13,232 nt of DNA from Deltaproteobacteria bacterium UBA5756 (GCA_002418985.1 DIFE01000104.1:732-13963); one strand, 5' to 3'; shown: positions 1 to 5,822, counted from the stretch's first letter. Notes: a model not told the origin generated them from the sequence alone. Numbers and translations are program-made.

Positions 1-93
1 TGTTCCGCTCTTTTTGCTGTTCCGCAGAACCTTCCAAAGTTGACACCCCCCTCCCCTGAACGAAGGGGGTCTTCCCGGCGGTTTTTATAAAAC

Positions 94-194
94 CCCAAGC
101 GAAGCAAAAAAGCGAAGCAAAGCGCAGCAATAAGCTAAGCGATAGCTGAGCATAAAGCTAAGCGACAGCTGAGCATAAAGCAAAGCGACAAGCA
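94..194. repeat. AAGC-rich tandem array, 23-bp period
   Basis: From about 94 the sequence is built of words such as GCGAAGCAAA. From 132 it settles into a 23-bp unit starting at 132, 155 and 178. The first two units differ at essentially one base; the third is partial and more diverged. Each full unit contains GCTAAGC and GCTGAGC, which can partly pair with neighbouring copies. Function is unknown; a protein-binding array or slippage-derived satellite are both possible. Confidence 0.75.
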
Positions 195-271
195 ACACAC
201 AAAAACCCCCACAATCCCATTCCTCCTTATGGTAAAACACATAGTACGCCCCGGAAACCCTTATCTGTATT

Positions 272-485
272 GGTTATGCGGGCCGTCGGCACAAGTGAAA
301 TTACACTCTGGTACTTTCCGGATTCTCCAGTTATTTCATAGCGATACCCGCCAAAAACACAAGTGAAATTACACTACCGGTTATGCGGGCCGTCGGCACA
401 GGTCAAATCCCGCTCCGGTACTTTTCTGATTCTTCTGTTATTTCATATTGTTGTCTGCCAAAAACACAAGTAAAACCCCACTCCC
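272..485. repeat. 107-bp unit in tandem duplicate
   Basis: Two head-to-tail copies occupy 272-378 and 379-485. Aligning by eye without gaps I count about 86 of 107 identical positions; the first 22 bases (from GGTTATGCGGGCCGTCGGCA) are identical, as is GCCAAAAACACAAGT later in the unit. A 17-bp motif, ACAAGTGAAATTACACT, occurs exactly at 291-307 and 359-375 and in diverged form at 398-414 and 466-482, giving spacings of 68, 39 and 68 bp. Repeated motifs of this kind, each followed by a CGG/TGG-type trinucleotide, are reminiscent of the multiple terminal repeats of IS21-family elements, but no transposase is in the window. An origin or regulatory array is the alternative. Confidence 0.85.
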
Positions 486-517
486 TCCTCAAAGGGAGAC
501 AAAAAAAGCAGGTTTAC

Positions 518-533
518 TGGGACACGTGTCCCA
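518..533. repeat. Perfect 16-bp palindrome
   Basis: TGGGACACGTGTCCCA reads the same on both strands. It lies between the 107-bp repeats and the terminator of the leftward replication gene. A dyad of this size is a plausible binding site for a dimeric protein or a cruciform/hairpin site, but no partner can be named. Confidence 0.8.
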
Positions 534-540
534 ATCCCAG

Positions 541-585
541 CAAAAAAATGAAAACAAAAAGGGCATCCCCCGCCGGGAGACGCCC
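541..585 (-). terminator. Rho-independent terminator of the replication gene
   Basis: Positions 561-585 form a GC-rich hairpin: GGGC pairs with GCCC at the base, then TC with GA, then CCC with GGG around a three-base loop, with two single mismatches. Read on the minus strand it is followed at once by a T-rich tract (the A-rich 541-560 on the plus strand). It sits about 68 bases past the stop of the leftward replication gene, exactly where its terminator should be. Confidence 0.75.
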
Positions 586-593
586 CTCTTCCA

Positions 594-626
594 TGATCAA
601 GAACGAATTGATCAGAAGGCTTCTGA
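594..626. repeat. Two overlapping perfect inverted repeats
   Basis: TGATCAA (594-600) and TTGATCA (608-614) are perfect 7-bp arms around a 7-base loop. Immediately overlapping, TCAGAAG (612-618) and CTTCTGA (620-626) are perfect 7-bp arms around one base. Neither is followed by a T-tract, so they look more like binding or nicking sites than terminators. They lie between the replication gene stop and its terminator. Confidence 0.7.
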
Positions 627-652
627 CCAATTGTGGATATACGGCTTTGCCG

Positions 653-2281
653 TCAGGGCTCGTATACGATGATGCACCCCGACCTCTTCTCTCCGGCTTC
701 CCCGTCTCTATTGCCTTTATCAAAGAAATGTATCTTCCTGAATATCCCCTTCCGGATCAACTCGCTGTGAGCGTTTTTCAGCTGTTGCCTGATCCGGTAG
801 AGCTGTTCCTCTTCCTCTATCTGGAGTTTCTCTGCGAGCTTTTTATATGTGATCCTGACCGGGAGGCGGTTTGTAGCGTTCATTATTGGCGTAAGGACCC
901 TGTATATGCCCCGCGCCGTATAGCTCCTGAGGGAGATGTACGTCTCGAAGCTTATGGGACTCAGGTATCCCGAGTTGATGTTCTTCAGGTACACCGAGTT
1001 GAGCCACACCATGGTGGATCTGACCCTCTGGCCATCATCGAGGACCTCTCCCGCGAATATGACCCTGTCGAATATGCCGAATGCGTCCGTGAGGAACCTC
1101 CTCCTGTCAGCGTCGAAATAGGTCATCTCTGAGATGATGCTGAGGGATCTGAGCCTGAGGATGGATTCCCTTATGAGTTTTATACTGTGACCGGAGATAC
1201 CGTAACCGTTCATCTCCGCGATGCTCCTCAGGGATCCTATATCCACAGGATTCTTCAGGGGCCTTGGCTGTTCCGATACGACCTTGTTGACGGCCATGAA
1301 TACCATCTCGTCAAAAGGCCCCGGCAGGCCCCACCTCGCCGACGGGATCACCGACCATTCCCGCCTGCTTTTCGGTTGCTCTATCACCACATGGATCTCT
1401 TCGTTCCTGTGCGTCTTCTTTTTGCTTCTCGTGAAAATGGGAAACCTCAGGAAGTTTTTCTCATGGTAGAACTTTTGTTTCGTCGTATCCCGAAAACTGT
1501 GCCGGTACAGGACGCTCTTTATTGTCCTTTCAATCTCCTGCTCACTCATGGGCGGGCTGTTATTCAGGTTCCATGCAAAGGCCATCTCAAGGCATTCCTC
1601 GAAGCCCAGGCCGTCATTGATCCAGCTTCCGCACAGCCTCGCGAGGGTGTTGTTCCTGCTGCCCTTCCCTACCCCTTTATACAGCGGTCTGAGGTCGATG
1701 ACCTTCCGTTTGTTCGCATCCGCGGTCCTCATGAATGTTTCCGGAAACGCGGCAAGCTCGTTGAGCCCCCTCGTCCACCGGTAGCAGGATCCCGTTATAT
1801 GCAGGGACGGCGGGGCGATGACGTAGCCTCCGTCCGCCCTGATGTCGATGTCCATGCCGCTGACCCTGACCGAGTTACCGATGCGCCTTCCTTCAGGATA
1901 TCTGAAGTAGGCATGGACCCCCCTCGCCGTCTGCACGCACGCCGTGTTCAGCAAGCCCTCTCTTTCAGCCCACGTCGCCGCCTCTTCGGAGTCAAGGTCA
2001 ACAACAACGATCCCCGACACCCTTCCCGTCACGATAGCGATGTTCGCCTTCGGCCACCCCCTGAACCATCCTCTCAGTTCCTCCCCTGTCGGAAGCCTTT
2101 TTTGGTATTCTGTCCAGTTCAGAAGAGGGGCCTTCGCGTCTCTCACCCTTTCATCATGATCCGTTCCCCTGGCGTAGTAACTCCCCTTGATGGGGATGAC
2201 GGAAAAACCCGCCCGGACGTAGTTGAGCGCCATGTCGGTCATGTTGCAGTCGTATTTTCTTGTGATGGCTGTCTTTTCCAT
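653..2281 (-). CDS. Replication protein: primase-polymerase, PriCT and winged-helix initiator fusion
   Basis: A 542-residue cytoplasmic protein probably responsible for initiating and priming replication of this element. Residues about 15-190 match the bifunctional primase-polymerase (PrimPol) family: a metal-binding DLD at 95-97 (in VVVDLD), a GVH motif with His124, and DIDIRADGGYVIAPPS at 144-159, so the catalytic motifs look intact. Residues about 203-262 fit the PriCT helical domain (GSRNNTLARL, later SPPMSEQEIERTIKSV). After a basic linker, residues about 320-520 resemble plasmid RepA-type winged-helix initiators (PISFETYISLRSYTARGIYR, then a second helix-turn-helix-like stretch KKLAEKLQ). 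The ATG at 2281 is preceded, six bases away, by AAGGAA. It diverges from the rightward genes across an iteron-bearing gap and ends near its own terminator. No helicase domain is present, so host helicase loading is likely. The PrimPol call is firm; the initiator function is inferred. Confidence 0.85.
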   Translation of the reverse strand: MEKTAITRKYDCNMTDMALNYVRAGFSVIPIKGSYYARGTDHDERVRDAKAPLLNWTEYQKRLPTGEELRGWFRGWPKANIAIVTGRVSGIVVVDLDSEEAATWAEREGLLNTACVQTARGVHAYFRYPEGRRIGNSVRVSGMDIDIRADGGYVIAPPSLHITGSCYRWTRGLNELAAFPETFMRTADANKRKVIDLRPLYKGVGKGSRNNTLARLCGSWINDGLGFEECLEMAFAWNLNNSPPMSEQEIERTIKSVLYRHSFRDTTKQKFYHEKNFLRFPIFTRSKKKTHRNEEIHVVIEQPKSRREWSVIPSARWGLPGPFDEMVFMAVNKVVSEQPRPLKNPVDIGSLRSIAEMNGYGISGHSIKLIRESILRLRSLSIISEMTYFDADRRRFLTDAFGIFDRVIFAGEVLDDGQRVRSTMVWLNSVYLKNINSGYLSPISFETYISLRSYTARGIYRVLTPIMNATNRLPVRITYKKLAEKLQIEEEEQLYRIRQQLKNAHSELIRKGIFRKIHFFDKGNRDGEAGEKRSGCIIVYEP

Positions 2282-2351
2282 TGAAGGTTCCTTTCTTGCT
2301 CCTTTTCTTGCTCCTTTTTTGTTCTTTTCTTCAATTTTCTCTTTAAAGATT

Positions 2352-2372
2352 TATTACCCTCCGGCGGTAATA
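2352..2372. promoter_or_regulatory. Inverted repeat upstream of the replication gene
   Basis: TATTACC (2352-2358) and GGTAATA (2366-2372) form perfect 7-bp arms around CTCCGGC. The repeat lies 71 to 91 bases upstream of the replication gene start, next to an AT-rich TATATA-containing stretch that could hold its promoter. That placement suits an operator or a leader hairpin. No convincing -35 box was found, so the promoter itself is not called. Confidence 0.45.
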
Positions 2373-2414
2373 CATATATAGGAACAGTCTTAGTAGGTCT
2401 CACGAATTTTTCTC

Positions 2415-2527
2415 CCATTTTAGGGAAAGTCCCGTTTAGGGAAATCATCCCATTCAAGGGAAAGTTCTGTTCATTCAGGGAAAATCTATTTTCAGTCAGA
2501 GGAAATAAAAACCCCGCTATGGGGAAA
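2415..2527. repeat. Six iteron-like direct repeats (probable origin or copy-control region)
   Basis: The core AGGGAAA, in a longer consensus close to CCCATTCAGGGAAA, starts at 2422, 2438, 2457 and 2477, with variants at 2499 (GAGGAAA) and 2521 (GGGGAAA). Spacings are 16, 19, 20, 22 and 22 bases, so several copies fall roughly two helical turns apart. They sit about 140 to 245 bases upstream of the replication gene in the divergent intergenic region. Iterons recognised by a winged-helix Rep protein in this position are typical of iteron-controlled plasmids. The 2282-2623 stretch otherwise contains no gene I can support. Confidence 0.7.
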
Positions 2528-2623
2528 TCTAAAAAAAGCCACCCCTTCATATGTCCGGCAAAACAAGGCATAGCTCCATGAGGACACAGGTCTGCCGTGG
2601 AGATGGGGAAAAAGGAGGAATGT

Positions 2624-2812
2624 ATGGTGAGAATCATAACGCCCAGAGGGTACGACTACGTATTGGAAAGAATGTTGCAGCATTATGTTGACACAGGCTA
2701 CTGTCTCGGTCTCGCCGAGACCTGCGATCAAACACTCAGGAGACTGAAGGTAAAAAAAGATTCCTGGATAAAAAGATTCAAGACGCCGGGAGGTTCCCAT
2801 GTCGAAAGGTAA
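2624..2812 (+). CDS. Small protein of unknown function
   Basis: A 62-residue protein I do not recognise. I place the start at ATG 2624 because AAAGGAGG ends five to six bases before it; an in-frame GTG at 2597 has no such site. It has a hydrophilic, basic C-terminus (KVKKDSWIKRFK) and two Cys in the middle (CLGLAETC); no membrane segment or signal peptide is visible. Its stop overlaps the next gene by 14 bases, so the two are probably translationally coupled. It is the first rightward gene after the iteron region, which would suit a small regulator or replication accessory protein, but that is position-based guesswork. Confidence 0.65.
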   Translation: MVRIITPRGYDYVLERMLQHYVDTGYCLGLAETCDQTLRRLKVKKDSWIKRFKTPGGSHVER

Positions 2813-3071
2813 GCCCAGGCTTCCGGAATCTGAGAGACGGTGCGATTGCATCTGGTATGGGGACTGTCTCATGAACGCGGCGCTCTGCGACGCCCGCAGC
2901 TTCACCTGTCACGGGTGCAGCCTGTATGAGAAGGACGTCGGGTGGTGCAACAACCGGCCCCCGCAAAGGGTATATGTTCACGCAGGCTTCTTCAGCGCCT
3001 CGTACAGCCAGGATATCAACTGGCTGGTACGGAAGAGTCTGCTGTCCCGCCAGCAGCAACTGGAGATGTAA
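2799..3071 (+). CDS. Cys-rich small protein with four-Cys putative metal motif
   Basis: A 90-residue protein with no assigned function. The start ATG at 2799 follows GGGAGGT with good spacing and overlaps the preceding gene. Residues 17-40 carry Cys17-x5-Cys23-x13-Cys37-x2-Cys40 in the context YGDCL...AA...SFTCHGC, followed by further Cys at 50. The same spacing and several of the same neighbours (Y, CL, AA, SF, G before the last Cys) recur in the transglycosylase encoded at 5025-5786. A zinc-binding knuckle is the natural reading but is not shown. The C-terminal half is polar with no membrane segment. The gene ends 34 bases before a strong terminator, so it closes a two-gene unit. Confidence 0.75.
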   Translation: MSKGKPRLPESERRCDCIWYGDCLMNAALCDARSFTCHGCSLYEKDVGWCNNRPPQRVYVHAGFFSASYSQDINWLVRKSLLSRQQQLEM

Positions 3072-3105
3072 AAAGCGAACCCCAACACCCTCTTCCCTGC
3101 ATTAA

Positions 3106-3150
3106 GGCTGGTCCCCGCCGTTTATCGGTGGGGCACCGGCCTTTTTTGTT
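3106..3150 (+). terminator. Strong rho-independent terminator
   Basis: A long GC-rich stem with GGC/GCC, GGT/ACC, CCC/GGG and CCG/CGG blocks, interrupted by small mismatches, closes around the loop TTTAT and is followed by TTTTTTG from 3142. It lies just downstream of the Cys-rich small gene and separates that pair from the large rightward cluster, which must therefore have its own promoter between about 3150 and 3200 or depend on read-through. No clear promoter boxes stood out there. Confidence 0.9.
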
Positions 3151-3201
3151 TCCGCCTCCCTGACAGGAAACAGAAAGGCGCAAAGAAGGTAATAAAAAAT
3201 A

Positions 3202-3699
3202 ATGAAGTGGATAAGCCACAAGATCACGACGGGCGCCGTTGTGTTCGCCCTCTCGGGCGACCCTGCGGGTGCGCTCATATCCGCGGCGGCAAGCACGTTC
3301 CCGGATTTTGTCGAGGGAAAGGACTACGAAAGCCCCAAGTGGAGGAAAAACCACCGCAAGGTATCCCATTGGTGGGTCGCCTATTGCGCTGCAAGTGCGG
3401 TGTTCTTTTTCTGGACATACCTCCACTACGGGAAGGTGCCGCCGTTGTTCCAGGCATTGTCCCGCAAGGACGTCTTTGTCTTCGTCCCGGTATGCATGTA
3501 CCTTTTTCTCGGGTCCACGCTCCACGTGCTCGAAGACGCGCTGTGCGGCAAGGTCCCTTTGCTGAACCCCTTGCGCAGGACATTCGGCTTGTTGCTCTTC
3601 AGGGTCGGGTCTGCCGCGGAGTACGGTTTCGTATGCGCAATAGTCGGGATATCCATGTTCGTGACGAGAATCTTCAGGATAGGAGGGATCTGGTATTGA
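3202..3699 (+). CDS. YdjM/DUF457-type membrane-bound metal-dependent hydrolase family protein
   Basis: A 165-residue inner-membrane protein matching the YdjM-like family (PF04307), whose members are predicted metal-dependent hydrolases of uncertain reaction. Conserved polar positions are visible: His6 in KWISHKITT, Asp35 in FPDF, His51 and His56 in KNHRKVSHWW, and His108/Asp112 with a following Asn-Pro in STLHVLEDALCGKVPLLNP. These would build a metal site at the membrane face. Hydrophobic segments lie at about 58-74, 91-107 and 142-158. The ATG at 3202 has only a moderate AAGG site about 12 bases upstream. It opens the large rightward cluster and its stop overlaps the next start (TTGA). Its role in a conjugative element is not known; the family call is fairly secure. 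Confidence 0.8.
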   Translation: MKWISHKITTGAVVFALSGDPAGALISAAASTFPDFVEGKDYESPKWRKNHRKVSHWWVAYCAASAVFFFWTYLHYGKVPPLFQALSRKDVFVFVPVCMYLFLGSTLHVLEDALCGKVPLLNPLRRTFGLLLFRVGSAAEYGFVCAIVGISMFVTRIFRIGGIWY

Positions 3700-3962
3700 A
3701 CAGCGCTGTATACGACATTCACCGGCACATAGCAGGCGGCAGGGGCTTCGCGTTAAAACATTGCCCCCGGTGCGGCGGGACGCTCGTCCGGCCTCATCAT
3801 AATGACCTTGTCTGGAACTCGCTGAAGTGCTTTTGCTGCGGGAGGTTTTTCTCGCTGGTCATGGAAGGTTCCAGGTTCGTCTGGAAGCAATATCCGGACA
3901 GGAACGAACCGTATGCCCTTGTGTACGAAAACATTGAAAGGAGCAAAGATGACAGGAACTGA
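3696..3962 (+). CDS. Small zinc-ribbon protein (TTG start)
   Basis: An 88-residue protein with one zinc ribbon: CPRCG near residues 23-27 and CFCCG near 45-49, the two CxxC knuckles about 18 residues apart. The start is inferred as TTG at 3696 because AGGAGG (3681-3686) lies nine bases upstream and the TTGA overlap with the preceding stop is the usual coupled arrangement. The same frame stays open further upstream, but there it is only the out-of-frame shadow of the membrane protein gene. The protein is soluble and basic with several Trp and Tyr. It probably binds nucleic acid or protein, but no specific function can be named. Its stop lies 14 bases inside the next gene. Confidence 0.7.
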   Translation: MNSAVYDIHRHIAGGRGFALKHCPRCGGTLVRPHHNDLVWNSLKCFCCGRFFSLVMEGSRFVWKQYPDRNEPYALVYENIERSKDDRN

Positions 3963-5013
3963 GGCAGTATCGAACGAGAGCGTGTATAGCCACGAGTTGA
4001 ACAATATCATCAATATCATGGCGGGCATCGCCCTGATACTCAAGACCAGGGCGGACCAGAACACCGTTGACCCCGACATCAGGGAAAAGATTGAATTGCT
4101 GAACAACGTAGCCCGGAGAGCGGTCAGCACGGCACAAAACCTGAACAGTCTCCGGCACAGCGTTTTCCGGAGCAGCGTCGATCTCGCGGATTACATAAGG
4201 CAATACAGGACTATCGCCGACGCGATTGCCGGCGGCAGTATCCGGTGCTGTTTCAACGTCAGGAACAACAGCCGGGTCCGGATAAACACGGACAACCTTG
4301 ACGAGATCCTCACAAATCTCGTCAAGAATGCCGTCGAGGCCACGAAACACAAGGCAGACGGGAGCATAACGATCAGCGTGGAGACGGAGTTCGCGGACAC
4401 GGTATGCGCCACCTGCGGGGACAGGATTTCCGGAAAATATACCGTTCTTGCAGTGAGTGATACCGGTTCCGGGATCGACAAAAAGGATCTCGGCAGGATA
4501 TTCAGTTACTCATTCACCACAAAGGAAAAAGGGTCCGGCATCGGCCTCTACGTGGTGAGGATAAAAACCCATATGGCAGGCGGCCACATCACCGTGGATA
4601 CTTCCCCGAAAGGGACAAGCTTCAGGCTGTACTTCCCCTCGGAGGATAACATCAGAAAGGCTCTGGAAAAAGGCCCCATCCGGGGGAACGCCATAGTGAT
4701 CAGCGGGAAAAAGGAAATCATCGAAACATACAAAGGCTACCTTGCGGCAACAGGTTTCAATACCGGAAGACATGCCACCTGCGAGTCGGTGGATCTTGTG
4801 GTTTACGATACGGTCAGCAACAACTGTGCCGATATCAACACCGTTCTGAAAAAGTATCCCGCAGCAGCAGTACTGTGCATCACGGACATCAACGGGGTTT
4901 TTCACAAGGAAGCAGCCTTCGGCGGAAAGGCGCACGTCCCGGCGAACGGGTTCATCTTATCACGACTCCCGTTTGTTTCCAGGACTTTGCCGCCTGCGTC
5001 AGCAATATCATGA
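3949..5013 (+). CDS. Soluble sensor histidine kinase with degenerate C-terminal receiver
   Basis: A 354-residue cytoplasmic histidine kinase without any membrane segment or recognisable sensor domain. The phosphoacceptor box is SHELNNIINIMAG with His15. The ATP-binding domain has the N-box NLDEILTNLVKNAVEAT (Asn123, Asn127), G1 box SDTGSGID (Asp171), F-box FSYSFTT and G2 box GSGIGL (195-200), so catalysis looks intact. A CATC pair at 153-156 sits before the G1 box. From residue 246 on, a receiver-like fold follows: Asp286 in VDLVVYD fits the phosphoacceptor, but the usual acidic pair is replaced by ISGKKE. I start at ATG 3949, five bases after AAAGGAG, rather than the ATG at 3913. The tail beyond about residue 328 is not receiver-like, whereas another frame continues the fold to 5024, suggesting a frameshift. 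It may control transfer gene expression; no cognate response regulator is seen. Confidence 0.85.
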   Translation: MTGTEAVSNESVYSHELNNIINIMAGIALILKTRADQNTVDPDIREKIELLNNVARRAVSTAQNLNSLRHSVFRSSVDLADYIRQYRTIADAIAGGSIRCCFNVRNNSRVRINTDNLDEILTNLVKNAVEATKHKADGSITISVETEFADTVCATCGDRISGKYTVLAVSDTGSGIDKKDLGRIFSYSFTTKEKGSGIGLYVVRIKTHMAGGHITVDTSPKGTSFRLYFPSEDNIRKALEKGPIRGNAIVISGKKEIIETYKGYLAATGFNTGRHATCESVDLVVYDTVSNNCADINTVLKKYPAAAVLCITDINGVFHKEAAFGGKAHVPANGFILSRLPFVSRTLPPASAIS

Positions 5014-5024
5014 GAGGGTTTTGA

Positions 5025-5786
5025 ATGGTGATGGAGAATATCATGCAAAATAAAAAAGCCGTAAGGCGCAGTGCAGCAAAGCACAATGCAGTAGGGCATA
5101 ATGCTGCAAGGCATAATGCCGTAAAGCGCAGTGCCGTCGCAGAGGCAGTACCGCCAGGCGCAGTGACGTCGCAGGATCATAATAGGCAACCCGAACCAAA
5201 GAAATGCGACAGAACGCTGAGAGTTTGGGAGACCCTTGCACACAGGAGCTTTGACTGCCGGCATTACAATGAATGCCTCAGCAAAGCTGCACGTGAAAAC
5301 TGGCCATCTTTTTCATGTGAAGGATGCGCAATCAGGTTTGCATCAGCGCCTGCATCAGCGTTTGCATCAGCGTTTGCAGTTGTGTTCATAGCCCTTTGTA
5401 TAGTCCTCCTTCCGCTCTCCGTTTTCCCAATGTGCTTCGAGGAAGCAGGCAGGGGGTACAGCATAAGCCCTGCGCTGCTCTATGCCATCGCGAAGGTCGA
5501 ATCGAATCTCAACCCAGGGGCCATCAACAGGAACACAAACGGCTCGTATGACTACGGACTGATGCAGATCAACTCCGGCTGGTACGCAACGCTTGGCCGT
5601 GACCGCTGGGAGAGGCTGTCAGACGCCTGCTACAACGTCCACGTCGGCGCCTGGATACTGAGGCAGTGCATCGACAGGTACGGGTACACCTGGGATGCCG
5701 TGGGCTACTACAACGCTTCATCGAAGCCTAAACGGACTGCCTACGCATGGAAGATCTACAATACGTTGAAGCAGGCCGGATATTGA
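5025..5786 (+). CDS. Membrane-anchored lytic transglycosylase (conjugation-associated)
   Basis: A 253-residue SLT-type peptidoglycan lytic transglycosylase, which would cut the cell wall to let the secretion channel through. The catalytic domain is at about 145-250: SPALLYAIAKVESNLNPGAIN with catalytic Glu159, then SYDYGLMQINSGW and AVGYYNASSK. Before it lies one hydrophobic segment (about 113-137), so the catalytic part should be periplasmic. The first 100 residues are unusual: five pentapeptide repeats (residues 12-36) and a four-Cys motif Cys78-x5-Cys84-x13-Cys98-x2-Cys101, identical in spacing to that of the protein at 2799-3071. The ATG at 5025 follows GAGAGGG; ATGs at 5031 and 5043 are alternatives. 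Family members are common in T4SS loci (VirB1, F orf169 type). The N-terminal half would face the cytoplasm, a rare arrangement. Confidence 0.88.
   Translation: MVMENIMQNKKAVRRSAAKHNAVGHNAARHNAVKRSAVAEAVPPGAVTSQDHNRQPEPKKCDRTLRVWETLAHRSFDCRHYNECLSKAARENWPSFSCEGCAIRFASAPASAFASAFAVVFIALCIVLLPLSVFPMCFEEAGRGYSISPALLYAIAKVESNLNPGAINRNTNGSYDYGLMQINSGWYATLGRDRWERLSDACYNVHVGAWILRQCIDRYGYTWDAVGYYNASSKPKRTAYAWKIYNTLKQAGY
5058..5132 (+). repeat. 15-bp tandem repeat, five copies, in coding frame
   Basis: Five consecutive 15-bp units start at 5058, 5073, 5088, 5103 and 5118, each of the form GC-N-GYARRGCRYARY. They encode the pentapeptides AVRRS, AAKHN, AVGHN, AARHN and AVKRS in the N-terminus of the transglycosylase. 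A further 12-bp tandem (GCATCAGCG plus three bases) occurs three times at 5340-5375 in the same gene, just before the membrane segment. Confidence 0.85.
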
Positions 5787-5822
5787 GGCTGGGTATTGAA
5801 AGTACTTTCTCAAGGAGGTTCC

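Larger units (their letters stand above)
1..652. other. Gene-free, repeat-rich left end
   Basis: I see no credible gene in this stretch. The only long rightward reading frame crossing it continues as the antisense shadow of the replication gene and has no ribosome site or recognisable product. Instead it holds an AAGC-rich tandem array (about 94-194), a 107-bp tandem duplication (272-485), a perfect palindrome (518-533), the terminator of the leftward replication gene (541-585) and two perfect inverted repeats (594-626). Such density of direct and inverted repeats beside a replication gene suggests a cis-acting replication, partition or transfer region, or the decayed end of an insertion sequence. 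The sequence alone does not decide between these. Confidence 0.6.

Noticed and set aside
45..70. Hairpin ACCCCC/GGGGGT as terminator of an upstream rightward gene
   Set aside because: The arms are only 6 bp with a 14-base loop and the T-run starts about 14 bases later, so it is too weak to call.
94..485. CRISPR array
   Set aside because: The 23-bp units are contiguous without spacers, and the 107-bp unit is a plain duplication; no cas genes are present.
632..640. DnaA-box-like TGTGGATAT
   Set aside because: One mismatch to the consensus, single copy, on the far side of the gene from the iterons; similar words occur by chance (another lies inside the replication gene near 1238).
383..1132. 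Long rightward open frame of 249 codons
   Set aside because: Lies mainly antisense to the replication gene, lacks a ribosome site and shows no recognisable domain, while the opposite strand encodes clear PrimPol and initiator features.
1187..2284. Rightward open frame of 365 codons opposite the replication gene
   Set aside because: Composition (Arg, Pro and His rich) is typical of an antisense shadow; the true gene is on the minus strand with conserved catalytic motifs.
2530..2610. Promoter for the small rightward genes
   Set aside because: No pair of -35 and -10 boxes with normal spacing could be picked out convincingly.
2239..2637. Leftward open frame of 132 codons upstream of the replication gene
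   Set aside because: Its repetitive translation simply reflects the iterons; it overlaps the replication gene start and has no ribosome site of note.
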